64,000 bases of DNA from NCBI RefSeq assembly GCF_026168105.1, contig NZ_LBMW01000034.1, forward strand, positions 23,901-87,900, given 5' to 3'. This stretch comes from Streptomyces hygroscopicus. Lineage in GTDB: Bacteria; Actinomycetota; Actinomycetes; Streptomycetales; Streptomycetaceae. Below the pieces are notes generated by a model, which ran no database searches, was not told the DNA's origin, and worked only from the letters and a program-made list of their open reading frames with translations. This document shows positions 7,808-16,058 of this stretch, piece by piece. Position 1 is the stretch's first letter. Each line of letters opens with the position of its first letter. The position numbers were made by a program, and so were the translations under genes.

Positions 7808-9646
7808 TCAGGCCCGGCTCGCGGCGCCGACGCCGCGTTCGGCGACGCCGTGGGCGCACGGCCGCGCGGCCCGCGTCGTGCGGCGCAGGACGCGGGGCAT
7901 CGCCAGGTTCACGAAGCCCTCCGCCTGCATGACCGCCAGGCCGATGCGCGGGAGGTCGCGGGAGGAGGCATAGACCATGAAGCGCGGCTCCCAGCGCGGC
8001 TGGAACTTTGCGTTGAACTTGTACAGGGACTCGATCTGGAACCACCGGGAGAGAAAGACCAGAAGCCCTCGCCACGCCCGGAGCACCGGCCCCGCGCCGA
8101 TCTTCTCGCCGCGCGCCAGCGCCGAGCGGAACATCGCGAAGTTCAGCGAGACCCGCTTGATGCCCAGATCCGGGGCGGCCTGGAGCGAGGCAACGATCAG
8201 CAGTTCGTTCATGCCCGGGTCCGCCGAGCGGTCGCGGCGCATCAGGTCCAGGGAGGCCCCGTCCGTGCCCCACGGCACGAAGTGCAGAACGGCCTTGAGG
8301 TCGCCGTACGGGCCGGTTTCGTCGTCCGGCTTGTGGGCCGTGGCGATCAGGCAGTCACCGTCGGCCGGGTCGCCGACGCGGCCCAGAGCCATGGAGAAGC
8401 CGCGCTCGGTGTCCGTACCGCGCCAGTCCTCGGCGGCCCGCCGTATGCGCTCCAGTTCGCCCTCGCTGAGGTCGCGGATGCGCCGTACCCGGGTTTCGTA
8501 CCCCGCGCGCTCGATGCGTTTCACCATCTGGCGCACGTTGCGCATCGCGCGCCCGGAGAGGGAGAAATCCGCGACGTCCACCACCGCCTCGTCGCCCAGT
8601 TCGAGGGCGTCCAGACCGGTCTCGCGGGTCCACACCTCGCCGCCCGTCTCCGAGCAGCCCACGACCGCGGGGGTCCAGGAGTGGGCCTTCGCCTCGTCCA
8701 TGAAGCGCTCGATGGCGCCGGGCCAGGCCTCCACGTCGCCGATAGGGTCGCCGCTGGCCAGCATCACGCCCGACACGACGCGGTACGTCACCGCCGCCTT
8801 GCCGCTCGGCGAGAAGACCACCGCCTTGTCGCGGCGGAGCGCGAAGTGGCCAAGGGAGTCACGGGCGCCGTGCTTCTCCAGCAGGGCGCGCAGCTGTGCC
8901 TCGTCCTCCTCGGTGAGCCGGGCGGCCGGGTGCTCCGGACGGAAGGCCAGGTAGATCGTCGTGACCGCGGTCAGCAGGCCGAGCGCGCCCAGCGAGAAGC
9001 CCACCGTCCAGGAGGTGTTCCCGGTGTAGTCGACCGGGCCCTCGAAGCCGAAGAAGCCGTACAGCACGTGTGCGATCCGGTCGGACACGCTCGGGTCGCC
9101 GACCATCCGGTTCGTGTGGACGCTGACGATGACCAGACCGAGGCCCAGCGACCCGGCACCCATGAGCACGAAGTTTGCGAGCGCACGCCAGCGGCTGCGC
9201 GGGTCGGGCAGGGCCGCGAACTCGGTCCGGTGCCGCAGCAGCGGCACCAGCAGCGCCACCGAGATGAGGACGCCCACGACGGAGTGCCGGTAGACGTACT
9301 CACCGACGGCACCCGCCGGGAGCAGCAGTACGGCGGCGCGCCAGGCCCGCCGCTTGCGGCGCCGCAGCCCGTGCGCGAGGAGCAGCAGAAGGATGCCCAC
9401 GCTCAGGGACAGGGCCGCGGCGAACGGACCGAGCGATCCGGGCAGCACCTCGGCCATGCGGTGCATACGGCTGTGCCGGAAGCGCGGGAAGACGCCCGCG
9501 GCGACGTCCAGGACGCCCACGAGTGTGCAGGCCCTGGAGATCAGGGCGGGAACGGCCTCCGGGCGTGGGCCGCGGAGTATGCGCCGCACCACATCTGATC
9601 GCTCCGGAACCTCACCCGACTTTTCCCCATCTATCCTGACAGACAT
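7808..9646 (-). CDS. MprF/LysX-type phosphatidylglycerol lysyltransferase-like membrane protein (DUF2156)
   Basis: A 612-residue protein from ATG 9646. The first half (residues about 30-250) has five or six membrane helices. The second half is a cytoplasmic DUF2156 domain (GNAT-like tandem) with ALRRDKAVVFSPSGKAAVTY, GDPIGD, and SLNFAMFRSALARGEKIG. Family members move lysine from Lys-tRNA to phosphatidylglycerol at the membrane, which lowers surface charge and gives resistance to cationic peptides. The lysyl-tRNA synthetase module fused in mycobacterial LysX is absent. The exact amino acid and lipid cannot be read from sequence. It is divergent from the esterase-fold gene. Confidence 0.88.
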   Translation of the reverse strand: MSVRIDGEKSGEVPERSDVVRRILRGPRPEAVPALISRACTLVGVLDVAAGVFPRFRHSRMHRMAEVLPGSLGPFAAALSLSVGILLLLLAHGLRRRKRRAWRAAVLLLPAGAVGEYVYRHSVVGVLISVALLVPLLRHRTEFAALPDPRSRWRALANFVLMGAGSLGLGLVIVSVHTNRMVGDPSVSDRIAHVLYGFFGFEGPVDYTGNTSWTVGFSLGALGLLTAVTTIYLAFRPEHPAARLTEEDEAQLRALLEKHGARDSLGHFALRRDKAVVFSPSGKAAVTYRVVSGVMLASGDPIGDVEAWPGAIERFMDEAKAHSWTPAVVGCSETGGEVWTRETGLDALELGDEAVVDVADFSLSGRAMRNVRQMVKRIERAGYETRVRRIRDLSEGELERIRRAAEDWRGTDTERGFSMALGRVGDPADGDCLIATAHKPDDETGPYGDLKAVLHFVPWGTDGASLDLMRRDRSADPGMNELLIVASLQAAPDLGIKRVSLNFAMFRSALARGEKIGAGPVLRAWRGLLVFLSRWFQIESLYKFNAKFQPRWEPRFMVYASSRDLPRIGLAVMQAEGFVNLAMPRVLRRTTRAARPCAHGVAERGVGAASRA

Positions 9647-9849
9647 CGCATCCCGTAGTTCTGCGAGAGACCTTGAGCCCGGTGCCGATCGGGGCATCCG
9701 GCGACATTGCGCCCTCTAGGACGGTGTCTGGGGGAGGGAGGTTCACTCCCCAACGCAAAGCCGGTTCAAAGGCGAAGGAAAGTCCGGGGCAAGCCCGCTC
9801 GTTGGTGCGGGGCCGCCCATGGATGGAAAGCGCAGGCAGGAAAGAGCCC

Positions 9850-10977
9850 ATGGGTCTCACGAGCAACAAAGTGCTGGCACTCGCGGTCGTGTTCGCCGTG
9901 CTGCTGTTCTTCGGCACGGTGTGGTACTGGCCACGTTTCGCCCGGCGCAACTGGCGGGCCGTCGGCGGACGGATCGGTCTGCTGTTCGCCACTCAGGTGG
10001 CGATCTTCGCGTCGATCGGTCTCGCGGCCAACCAGGCCTTCGGGTTCTACGCCAGCTGGGCGGACCTGTTCGGGCAGGAGAACGGACAGGCTCTGGTCGT
10101 CGACCACGGCGTCGGCGGGGCGAGTGGTGGCCCCCTCCAGGTGATGGACACTCAGACCGTGAACGTGCCGGGTGGTGCGCAGCCGACGATCGGCGGCCAG
10201 ATTCAGAAGGTAGGCATATTCGGGCAGAAGACACATATTTCGTCATCTGCCTTTGTGTATCTGCCGCCTGAGTACTTCCAGCCTCAGTACAAGGCGAGGA
10301 CGTTCCCGGTGACCGTCGTCCTCACCGGCTATCCGGGTACGGCCTCGGCGCTCATCAAGGGGCTGCACTATCCGCAGACGGCGCACGAACTGGCGAAGTC
10401 CGGGAAAATGCAGCCGATGATCCTGGTGATGCTGCGGCCGACCGTGGCGCCGCCGCGCGACACGGAGTGCGTGGACATCCCGGGCGGCCCGCAGACGGAG
10501 ACGTTCTTCGCGAAGGACATCCCCGACGCGGTCCGGTCCCACTACCGGGTGGGCCCGATTCCCACCGGCTGGGGCATCATCGGTGACTCCACGGGCGGTT
10601 ACTGCGCGCTGAAGCTGGCGATGCACCGTCCGAACGCCTATTTCGCCGGGGTGGGCCTGTCGCCGTACTACAAGGCGCCGCTCGACCCGACCACGGGCGA
10701 CCTCTTCCACAAGAACAAGACTCTGCAGAGCCGCGCCGACCTGATGTGGTTCGCCAAGAACATGCCGGCCCCGGACACCTCACTGCTCGTCACCAGCAGC
10801 AAGTCGGGCGAGAAGGACTACAACAACACGCTCAAGTTCATTCAGCTGGTGCAGGCCAACAAGAAGACCCGGATCTCGTCGATCATCCTCGCGAGCGGCG
10901 GCCACAACTTCAACACGTGGTCCCGGGAGATCCCGGCAGCGCTGCAGTGGCTGAGCGGACGGCTCCAAGAGCGCTGA
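9850..10977 (+). CDS. membrane-anchored esterase-fold (antigen 85/esterase D type) alpha/beta hydrolase
   Basis: 375 aa from ATG 9850, preceded by AGGAAAG. Two N-terminal membrane helices (about 7-26 and 38-60) hold a catalytic domain outside the cell. It is an alpha/beta hydrolase of the esterase D / mycolyltransferase fold: VTVVLTGYPGTA, the nucleophile elbow GDSTGGYCALKLAMHRP (GxSxG), and the late histidine in LASGGHNFNTWSREIP. Streptomyces has no mycolic acids, so the substrate is not Ag85-like and is probably a cell-surface ester. The gene is divergent from the lysyltransferase and has a purine-rich 200-bp leader. Confidence 0.85.
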   Translation: MGLTSNKVLALAVVFAVLLFFGTVWYWPRFARRNWRAVGGRIGLLFATQVAIFASIGLAANQAFGFYASWADLFGQENGQALVVDHGVGGASGGPLQVMDTQTVNVPGGAQPTIGGQIQKVGIFGQKTHISSSAFVYLPPEYFQPQYKARTFPVTVVLTGYPGTASALIKGLHYPQTAHELAKSGKMQPMILVMLRPTVAPPRDTECVDIPGGPQTETFFAKDIPDAVRSHYRVGPIPTGWGIIGDSTGGYCALKLAMHRPNAYFAGVGLSPYYKAPLDPTTGDLFHKNKTLQSRADLMWFAKNMPAPDTSLLVTSSKSGEKDYNNTLKFIQLVQANKKTRISSIILASGGHNFNTWSREIPAALQWLSGRLQER

Positions 10978-11046
10978 CCGACGCCTCGGTGATCGCCGAG
11001 CGGCGAATATGCGGCGGCAACCGCCAGTAATTCCGCGCAATCCGAA

Positions 11047-11077
11047 GGGGGCCGGCTCCGGCAAGGGGCCGGCCCCC
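11047..11077 (+). terminator. intrinsic terminator of the esterase-fold gene
   Basis: GGGGGCCGGC / GCCGGCCCCC, a perfect 10-bp stem with an 11-nt loop. Confidence 0.8.
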
Positions 11078-11381
11078 TCGGCGTTGTCGCCGGGGGGACC
11101 GGGAATTCGCCGGGTGGCGCGACGTCAAGACCTTTCGGGTCGGAGGAGCCGGGTCCGGAGATCCCGCTGCGGCCGGGCAGGATGTGATCTTGAATGGGGG
11201 CGGCGACGTCTTCACGAGGCTCCTGCGGAGGGCTGGAGAGGGCCTTCGGGGGCGCCCGCCGACGCCTTCGGGCGGCCACGGCGTATCCGTGGACGATAGG
11301 GAATGTGCCGGATTTGCGAGGCGGCTGTTCCGTTTACGTGGCCCGTGGGGCTGCGCGAAGGCTCCGGCAATGGCCGTGTTT

Positions 11382-11420
11382 TTACCGCGCGGGGCACCAT
11401 CATTCGCCTACGCGCGGTAA
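11382..11420 (+). promoter_or_regulatory. inverted repeat abutting the start of the coiled-coil gene
   Basis: TTACCGCGCG (11382-11391) and CGCGCGGTAA (11411-11420) are perfect mates around a 19-nt spacer, ending 10 nt before ATG 11431. No ribosome site is visible between them. It could be an operator or a leader hairpin. Confidence 0.55.
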
Positions 11421-11430
11421 GTTTCTGGCC

Positions 11431-12984
11431 ATGCCACGTGGACGTCACCGCCATTCCCCGCCCTTGCACAGGCTGCTGCCTCCTTTGGTGATCGCCGGCG
11501 TCTCGGTCGTCTGCGCCGTGGGACCCTGGTTGTTCACGGAGCCGATGGTGCTCCGTGGGCTGGCCGCGGGTGCCGCGGTGACGACGGTCGTGGGCGCGGT
11601 CGTCATGCGTCGCTGGGACGCGGCCGCGGGTAAACGCGTCGCCGACCTCACGCGCGCGCGGGCGAGCGACGAGTGGCGTCACGAGGAGCGGGTCGCCGAA
11701 CTGGAGACCGACCTGGAGGAGTCGCGCGAGCTGCGCACCAAGCTGGAGCAGCGGCTGCGCGTCAAGCGCGCGGAGCTGGCGAAGCTGCGCAACGAGCACG
11801 CGGCCCTGCTGCGGCGGTACGCCACGGCGGAGACGGAACGTGCGAGCGCCCTGGAGGGCCGCCGTCTGCTGGAGATAGAGGCGGCGGTGCCCACGCGTGC
11901 GCTTCCGGCGGCAGCGCCGCGGACTGCCCCCGCGCAGGAGACCCCGGACGCCGCCCTGGACGAGGCTGCCGGTACGGACGTACGGGAACCCGAGGGCGTG
12001 ACCGCTTCGGCCGGCGCGCCGGAGCGGGATGCCGCCTCCGAGGCGTCGGATTACGGAGTGTTCTCCCCGGAGGGCTCAGCGCTCTTCCGGCGGGCCGGTT
12101 CGGCGCTGGCACGGCTCGCCGACGACGAGGACGGTACGACGGACGGCGACCCCACCGGGAAGACCGCCTCCGCACGGGAGAACGACGCCGTGGAGGCGAC
12201 CGCCTCCACGGAGGCCACCGCCTCCACGGAGGCCGGCGACACGGCCGGCACGGCCGCGTCCACGGAGGACGGCGGCGCGACGTACGCGACCTCTTCCACC
12301 GAGGATGCGACGCGGGCGACCGGTGCCACCCCCGACGAGGGCGAGGACGAGGGCGAGGGCGCCGCGGGGACGACCGCGTCCGCGGAACAGGACTCCGCCC
12401 CGAAGAGGCCTGACACCACCGCGCAGGGCGAGGTCCGTAGGACGTCCACGACAACCGTCCCGACCCCGAGGACGCCGCCCACGAAGGGCGGCCCGGGCAA
12501 CGGCGGCGGGAAGCGGCACTCCGCCGAGCCCGAGGCACCCGCCACCGATGCCCGCACCGGCGCCGGTGAGGAGGGCGAGGCGGAGGGGAAGTCCGCGGTG
12601 GCCGCCGAGCGCGAGGACGCGGCCGCCCCGACCGAGCAGCAGCCCCCGCAGGCTCCCGCCAAGCCGGCGCACGCCACCGGGCACTTCACCGTGCCGACCG
12701 CGGTGGCCGTCGTACCGGCGGCTCCCCGGCGGCGCCCGACCGCCGAGGGCGGTTTCGACTTCTTCGGCACGCAGAAGTCACGCCAGGACCTCGAGTCCGT
12801 GCAGAACGAGGACCTCGCCGACGTCGTGGGCCAGGAGGCACTCGCGGTGCACAAGGCGGAGTCCGAGTCCGGCTTCAAGCCCGCGGACCCCGAGGCGCAG
12901 GGCGCCGGTCAGATCATCGACCTGACGGCCCATGACGAGACCGAGCAGATCGACGTCCAGGGGCTGCGTACCGCGGCTTCCTGA
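11431..12984 (+). CDS. membrane-anchored coiled-coil protein with long acidic low-complexity region
   Basis: 517 aa, not assigned to a named family. Two hydrophobic segments (about 15-34 and 41-58) are followed by a charged coiled coil (about 70-150, many Glu/Arg heptads). A 330-residue Ala/Thr/Glu/Pro-rich stretch with repeats such as ASTEATASTEAG comes next. The last 70 residues are better conserved in style (FDFFGTQKSRQDLESVQNEDLADVVGQEAL and an IIDLTAHDETEQIDVQ end). The ordered C-terminus suggests a partner-binding tail. Structural or cell-division related roles are possible but unsupported. A strong terminator follows. Confidence 0.8.
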   Translation: MPRGRHRHSPPLHRLLPPLVIAGVSVVCAVGPWLFTEPMVLRGLAAGAAVTTVVGAVVMRRWDAAAGKRVADLTRARASDEWRHEERVAELETDLEESRELRTKLEQRLRVKRAELAKLRNEHAALLRRYATAETERASALEGRRLLEIEAAVPTRALPAAAPRTAPAQETPDAALDEAAGTDVREPEGVTASAGAPERDAASEASDYGVFSPEGSALFRRAGSALARLADDEDGTTDGDPTGKTASARENDAVEATASTEATASTEAGDTAGTAASTEDGGATYATSSTEDATRATGATPDEGEDEGEGAAGTTASAEQDSAPKRPDTTAQGEVRRTSTTTVPTPRTPPTKGGPGNGGGKRHSAEPEAPATDARTGAGEEGEAEGKSAVAAEREDAAAPTEQQPPQAPAKPAHATGHFTVPTAVAVVPAAPRRRPTAEGGFDFFGTQKSRQDLESVQNEDLADVVGQEALAVHKAESESGFKPADPEAQGAGQIIDLTAHDETEQIDVQGLRTAAS

Positions 12985-12999
12985 GGCCGGTCGACACGG

Positions 13000-13038
13000 G
13001 TGAGGGGCGGCGGCACCTGGTGTGCCGCCGCCCCTCAC
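13000..13038. terminator. bidirectional terminator
   Basis: Perfect 17-bp stem GTGAGGGGCGGCGGCAC / GTGCCGCCGCCCCTCAC with a CTGGT loop, between convergent genes. Confidence 0.9.
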
Positions 13039-13055
13039 GCCGTTCGGCCCCTCGG

Positions 13056-14387
13056 TCACGGGACCATCCACCGGTCCGGCAGGGCGTCCCGTCGCCCGGT
13101 GCGCGAACGGTCCGCCTGGGCCATCAGCAGCGCCGCCGCCTCCTCGGCGTCCCGCAGGCGCGCCCGCACCGTCCGGTTCGCGCCGGTGTCCACGTTCACG
13201 TCGGCGACCTTCCTGAACCGCTCCCACGGGCCCTGGGTCAGCCGTACGCTCTGGACCTTCGCATGCGGTACGAGGGCCAGGCGGCGGCGCAGCAGGCCGC
13301 GCCCGGCGGCGAAGACCGAGTCGGTGACGGCGAGGCCGTGGCCGCGCCACCACAGCGGCAGGCACCAGCCCGCCCGGCGCGGCGGCCGGGACAGGGACGT
13401 GGGCACGGTCACCCCGGGCAGCACCCGCGCGATCACCAGTTCCGCGGCCGCGCGCGGAGCGACCGGGACCAGCACCGGATTGGACGAGCCCGCCACGTCC
13501 AGTTCCACCCGCACCCAGCCGCGCCGCCGCCACAGCAGCGGCTCCACGATCCGCAGGGTCTGCACGCGCCCCGGCGGCACCGTCTCGTGCGCGCGGTCGA
13601 GCAGCCCGTGGTCGATGCGGAGCCCGTCCGGCGACTCGCCCACCGTCCAGTCGTACGCGCGGACGAACCGGCCCGCGGTCCTCGTGGCCGCCCCGCCGGC
13701 CAGCGGCAGCCCGGTCGCGAGCACCGACCACACGCTGTGCGTGCCGAACCACAGCAGCGTCGGCACGGCGAGCGCGGAGAGCAGCGAACCCCAGGTGGAC
13801 CCGATCAGGAGAAGGGAGACGGCCAGCATCCCCGGCGGCACGTGCAGCAGTTGCCGCACCGGAGCCTCGCCGACCTCCCGTGCCGTCCGGGGCGCGAAAC
13901 CGGCCGCACGGGCGAGCAGTTCGGCGCGCAGCGCGCGGGCCTCGTCCTCGCTCAGATAGGCGAGTTCGTCCTTCTTGTCCGTTCCTATGGCGTCGAGTCT
14001 GAGCTTGGCGACACCCGCGACCCGGGCCAGCAGCGGCCGGTTGATGTCGACGGCCTGGAGCCGGTCCAGACGGATATGGGCCGTGCGGCGGAAGAACAGG
14101 CCCGTGCGGATGCGCAGTTCGGTCTCGGTCACCGCGTAGTGCGTGAACCACCAGCTCAGAAAGCCGTACAGGGCGGCGGCCGGGAGCAGTACGGCGAGGC
14201 CCGCCAGGAGGGTGACCGTGGTGAGCCGGGTCAGCTGCTCCTGGGCCTGGTCGGGGTCGTGCGCCGCCCAGCCGGCGATCAGGGCGACCGGCGCCCAGGC
14301 GCGGCGCAGCGGGGTCACGGGGTGCAGCCGCCGCTCGGCGACCTCCTGCCCCTCCGGTATGCCGCCTTCCGCTTCGGGCGCGCTCAC
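13056..14387 (-). CDS. YdbT-like membrane protein with bacterial PH (bPH2) domains
   Basis: 443 aa. The pattern is paired membrane helices followed by bPH2 domains (DUF304), for example residues 25-75 (WAPVALIAGW and LLAGLAVLLPAAALYGFLSWW) then ELRIRTGLFFRRTAHIRLDRLQAVDI. Similar blocks recur near 250 (LRIDHGLLDRAHETVPPGRVQTL) and 370 (LVPHAKVQSVRLTQGPWER). Length and neighbour match Bacillus YdbT, which with YdbS protects against some antimicrobial peptides. The GTG start overlaps the stop of the upstream YdbS-like gene as GTGA. Confidence 0.88.
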   Translation of the reverse strand: MSAPEAEGGIPEGQEVAERRLHPVTPLRRAWAPVALIAGWAAHDPDQAQEQLTRLTTVTLLAGLAVLLPAAALYGFLSWWFTHYAVTETELRIRTGLFFRRTAHIRLDRLQAVDINRPLLARVAGVAKLRLDAIGTDKKDELAYLSEDEARALRAELLARAAGFAPRTAREVGEAPVRQLLHVPPGMLAVSLLLIGSTWGSLLSALAVPTLLWFGTHSVWSVLATGLPLAGGAATRTAGRFVRAYDWTVGESPDGLRIDHGLLDRAHETVPPGRVQTLRIVEPLLWRRRGWVRVELDVAGSSNPVLVPVAPRAAAELVIARVLPGVTVPTSLSRPPRRAGWCLPLWWRGHGLAVTDSVFAAGRGLLRRRLALVPHAKVQSVRLTQGPWERFRKVADVNVDTGANRTVRARLRDAEEAAALLMAQADRSRTGRRDALPDRWMVP

Positions 14388-14875
14388 AGCCCCGCCGATC
14401 GGGCCTCGCCCAGCTCGGTCAGCCGATCCCGCAGCCGTTCCGCCTCAGCCGGGTCGAGGCCCGGGATGGTGGCGTCGGTCGCGGCTGCGGCGGTGTGCAG
14501 TTGCACGCTCGCCAGCCCGAAGTGCCGCGCGACGGGACCGGAGGTGACCTCGACGAGCTGCATGCGCCCGTACGGCACCACGGTCTCCTCGCGCCACAGC
14601 ACGCCCCGGCTGATCAGGAGGTCGTCGGCCCGCTCGGTGTAACGCCAGGAACGCCAGTTGCGGCCCAGCAGCACCCATCCCCACAGCATCGAGGCCAGCG
14701 GCAGCAGCGCGAAGAGCGCCCAGGCGGGTCCGGCGAGCAGACCGAGGAGCAGTCCCGTGCCGAGGGCCAGCAGCCCCAGCCACACCACCAGCAACAATCG
14801 GCGCATCCGCAGCAGCCCCGGCGGCAGTCCGGTCCATACGGTCCCAGCGCCGCCGTGCACAGTCCCCGTTTCCAC
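14384..14875 (-). CDS. YdbS-like bPH2-domain membrane protein
   Basis: 163 aa from GTG 14875; a GTG a few codons later is possible. Two adjacent membrane helices (about residues 27-68) precede one bPH2 domain: YTERADDLLISRGVLWREET, VPYGRMQLVEVTSGPVARHFGLASV, and a C-terminal IPGLDPAEAERLRDRLTE. It is translationally coupled to the YdbT-like gene, and the two probably form one membrane complex. Only 31 bp separate it from the divergent nuoD-type start, so the two promoters must overlap. Confidence 0.88.
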   Translation of the reverse strand: METGTVHGGAGTVWTGLPPGLLRMRRLLLVVWLGLLALGTGLLLGLLAGPAWALFALLPLASMLWGWVLLGRNWRSWRYTERADDLLISRGVLWREETVVPYGRMQLVEVTSGPVARHFGLASVQLHTAAAATDATIPGLDPAEAERLRDRLTELGEARSAGL

Positions 14876-14906
14876 GCCGCAAGCGTACGTGGGGGAGACT
14901 GGGTCC

Positions 14907-16058
14907 ATGACTCCTACGACGGAGACCATGGTCGGAATCGGCGGCGCCGCGGAGAGCACCGACATGGTGCTCAACATCGGGCCCCAGCACCCGTCCACGC
15001 ACGGAGTGCTCCGGCTGCGGCTCGTGCTGGACGGCGAGCGGATCAAGGGCGCCCAGCCGGTCATCGGTTATATGCACCGGGGCGCGGAGAAGCTGTTCGA
15101 GGCGCGCGACTACCGCCAGATCATCATGCTCGCCAACCGCCACGACTGGCTCTCCGCGTTCTCGAACGAGCTGGGTGTGGTCCTCGCCGTCGAGCGGATG
15201 CTCGGCATGGAGGTCCCCGAGCGCGCGGTGTGGATGCGCACACTCCTCGCGGAGCTGAACCGGGTCCTGAACCATCTGATGTTCCTCGGCTCCTATCCGC
15301 TTGAACTCGGCGGCATCACGCCGGTCTTCTACGCCTTCCAGGAGCGCGAGGAACTTCAGAACGTCATGGAGGAGATCTCCGGCGGGCGCATGCACTACAT
15401 GTTCAACCGCGTGGGCGGCCTCAAGGAGGACCTGCCCGCGGGCTGGACCTCGCGCGCGCGTCACGCGGTCTCCGGGGTGCGTTCCCGCATGGACCGCTTC
15501 GACGACCTGGTGCTGGGGAACGAGATCTTCCGGGGGCGCACCCGGGGCGTGGGCGTCCTCACGGCGGAGGCCGTGCATGCGTACGGCGTGAGCGGACCGG
15601 TCGCGCGCGCCTCCGGGGTGGACTTCGACCTGCGCCGGGACGAGCCGTATCTGGCCTACGGGGAGCTCCAGGACACGCTTCGGGTCGTCACTCGTCAGGA
15701 GGGCGACTGCCTGGCCCGCTTCGAGTGCCTCCTGGAGCAGACGCACAACGCGCTCGATCTGGCCGACGCGTGCCTGGACCGGCTGGCCGAGCTGCCGCCC
15801 GGGCCGGTCAACCAGCGTCTGCCCAAGGTGCTCAAGGCGCCCGAGGGCCACACATACGCCTGGACCGAGAACCCGCTCGGCATCAACGGCTACTACCTGG
15901 TCAGCAAGGGCGACAAGACGCCGTACCGGCTGAAGCTGCGCTCGGCCTCGTACAACAACATCCAGGTGCTGACCGAGCTGCTGCCGGGGACGCTGGTCGC
16001 GGACATGGTGGCGATCCTGGGATCAATGTTCTTCGTGGTCGGCGACATCGACAAATAG
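14907..16058 (+). CDS. nuoD: orphan NADH-quinone oxidoreductase subunit D (49-kDa type)
   Basis: 383 aa from ATG 14907; GGGGGAGA lies about 9 nt upstream. This peripheral-arm subunit helps to form the quinone pocket. Seen are NIGPQHPSTHGVLRL, the quinone-site HRGAEKLFE (residues 57-65), VNQRLPK, GINGYYLVSKGDKTPYRLKLRSASYNN and a VVGDIDK end. No other nuo genes are present here, so it is a second, stand-alone copy. It may swap into complex I or serve a partial complex. The last 36 bases overlap the 3' end of the opposing methyltransferase gene. Confidence 0.93.
   Translation: MTPTTETMVGIGGAAESTDMVLNIGPQHPSTHGVLRLRLVLDGERIKGAQPVIGYMHRGAEKLFEARDYRQIIMLANRHDWLSAFSNELGVVLAVERMLGMEVPERAVWMRTLLAELNRVLNHLMFLGSYPLELGGITPVFYAFQEREELQNVMEEISGGRMHYMFNRVGGLKEDLPAGWTSRARHAVSGVRSRMDRFDDLVLGNEIFRGRTRGVGVLTAEAVHAYGVSGPVARASGVDFDLRRDEPYLAYGELQDTLRVVTRQEGDCLARFECLLEQTHNALDLADACLDRLAELPPGPVNQRLPKVLKAPEGHTYAWTENPLGINGYYLVSKGDKTPYRLKLRSASYNNIQVLTELLPGTLVADMVAILGSMFFVVGDIDK

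Larger units (their letters stand above)
10978..11430. other. 453-bp gap with terminator and a hairpin before the next start
   Basis: It holds the esterase terminator (11047-11077) and a 10-bp inverted repeat (11382-11420) directly before the next gene. The middle has no convincing gene; open frames through it lack codon structure. Confidence 0.65.

Noticed and set aside
9765..9800. GGAAAGTCCGGGGCAAGC resembles the conserved RNase P RNA core GAGGAAAGUCCGGGCU
   Set aside because: The other invariant RNase P blocks (for example ACAGAAA) do not follow within 400 bases, and the space to the esterase start is too short.
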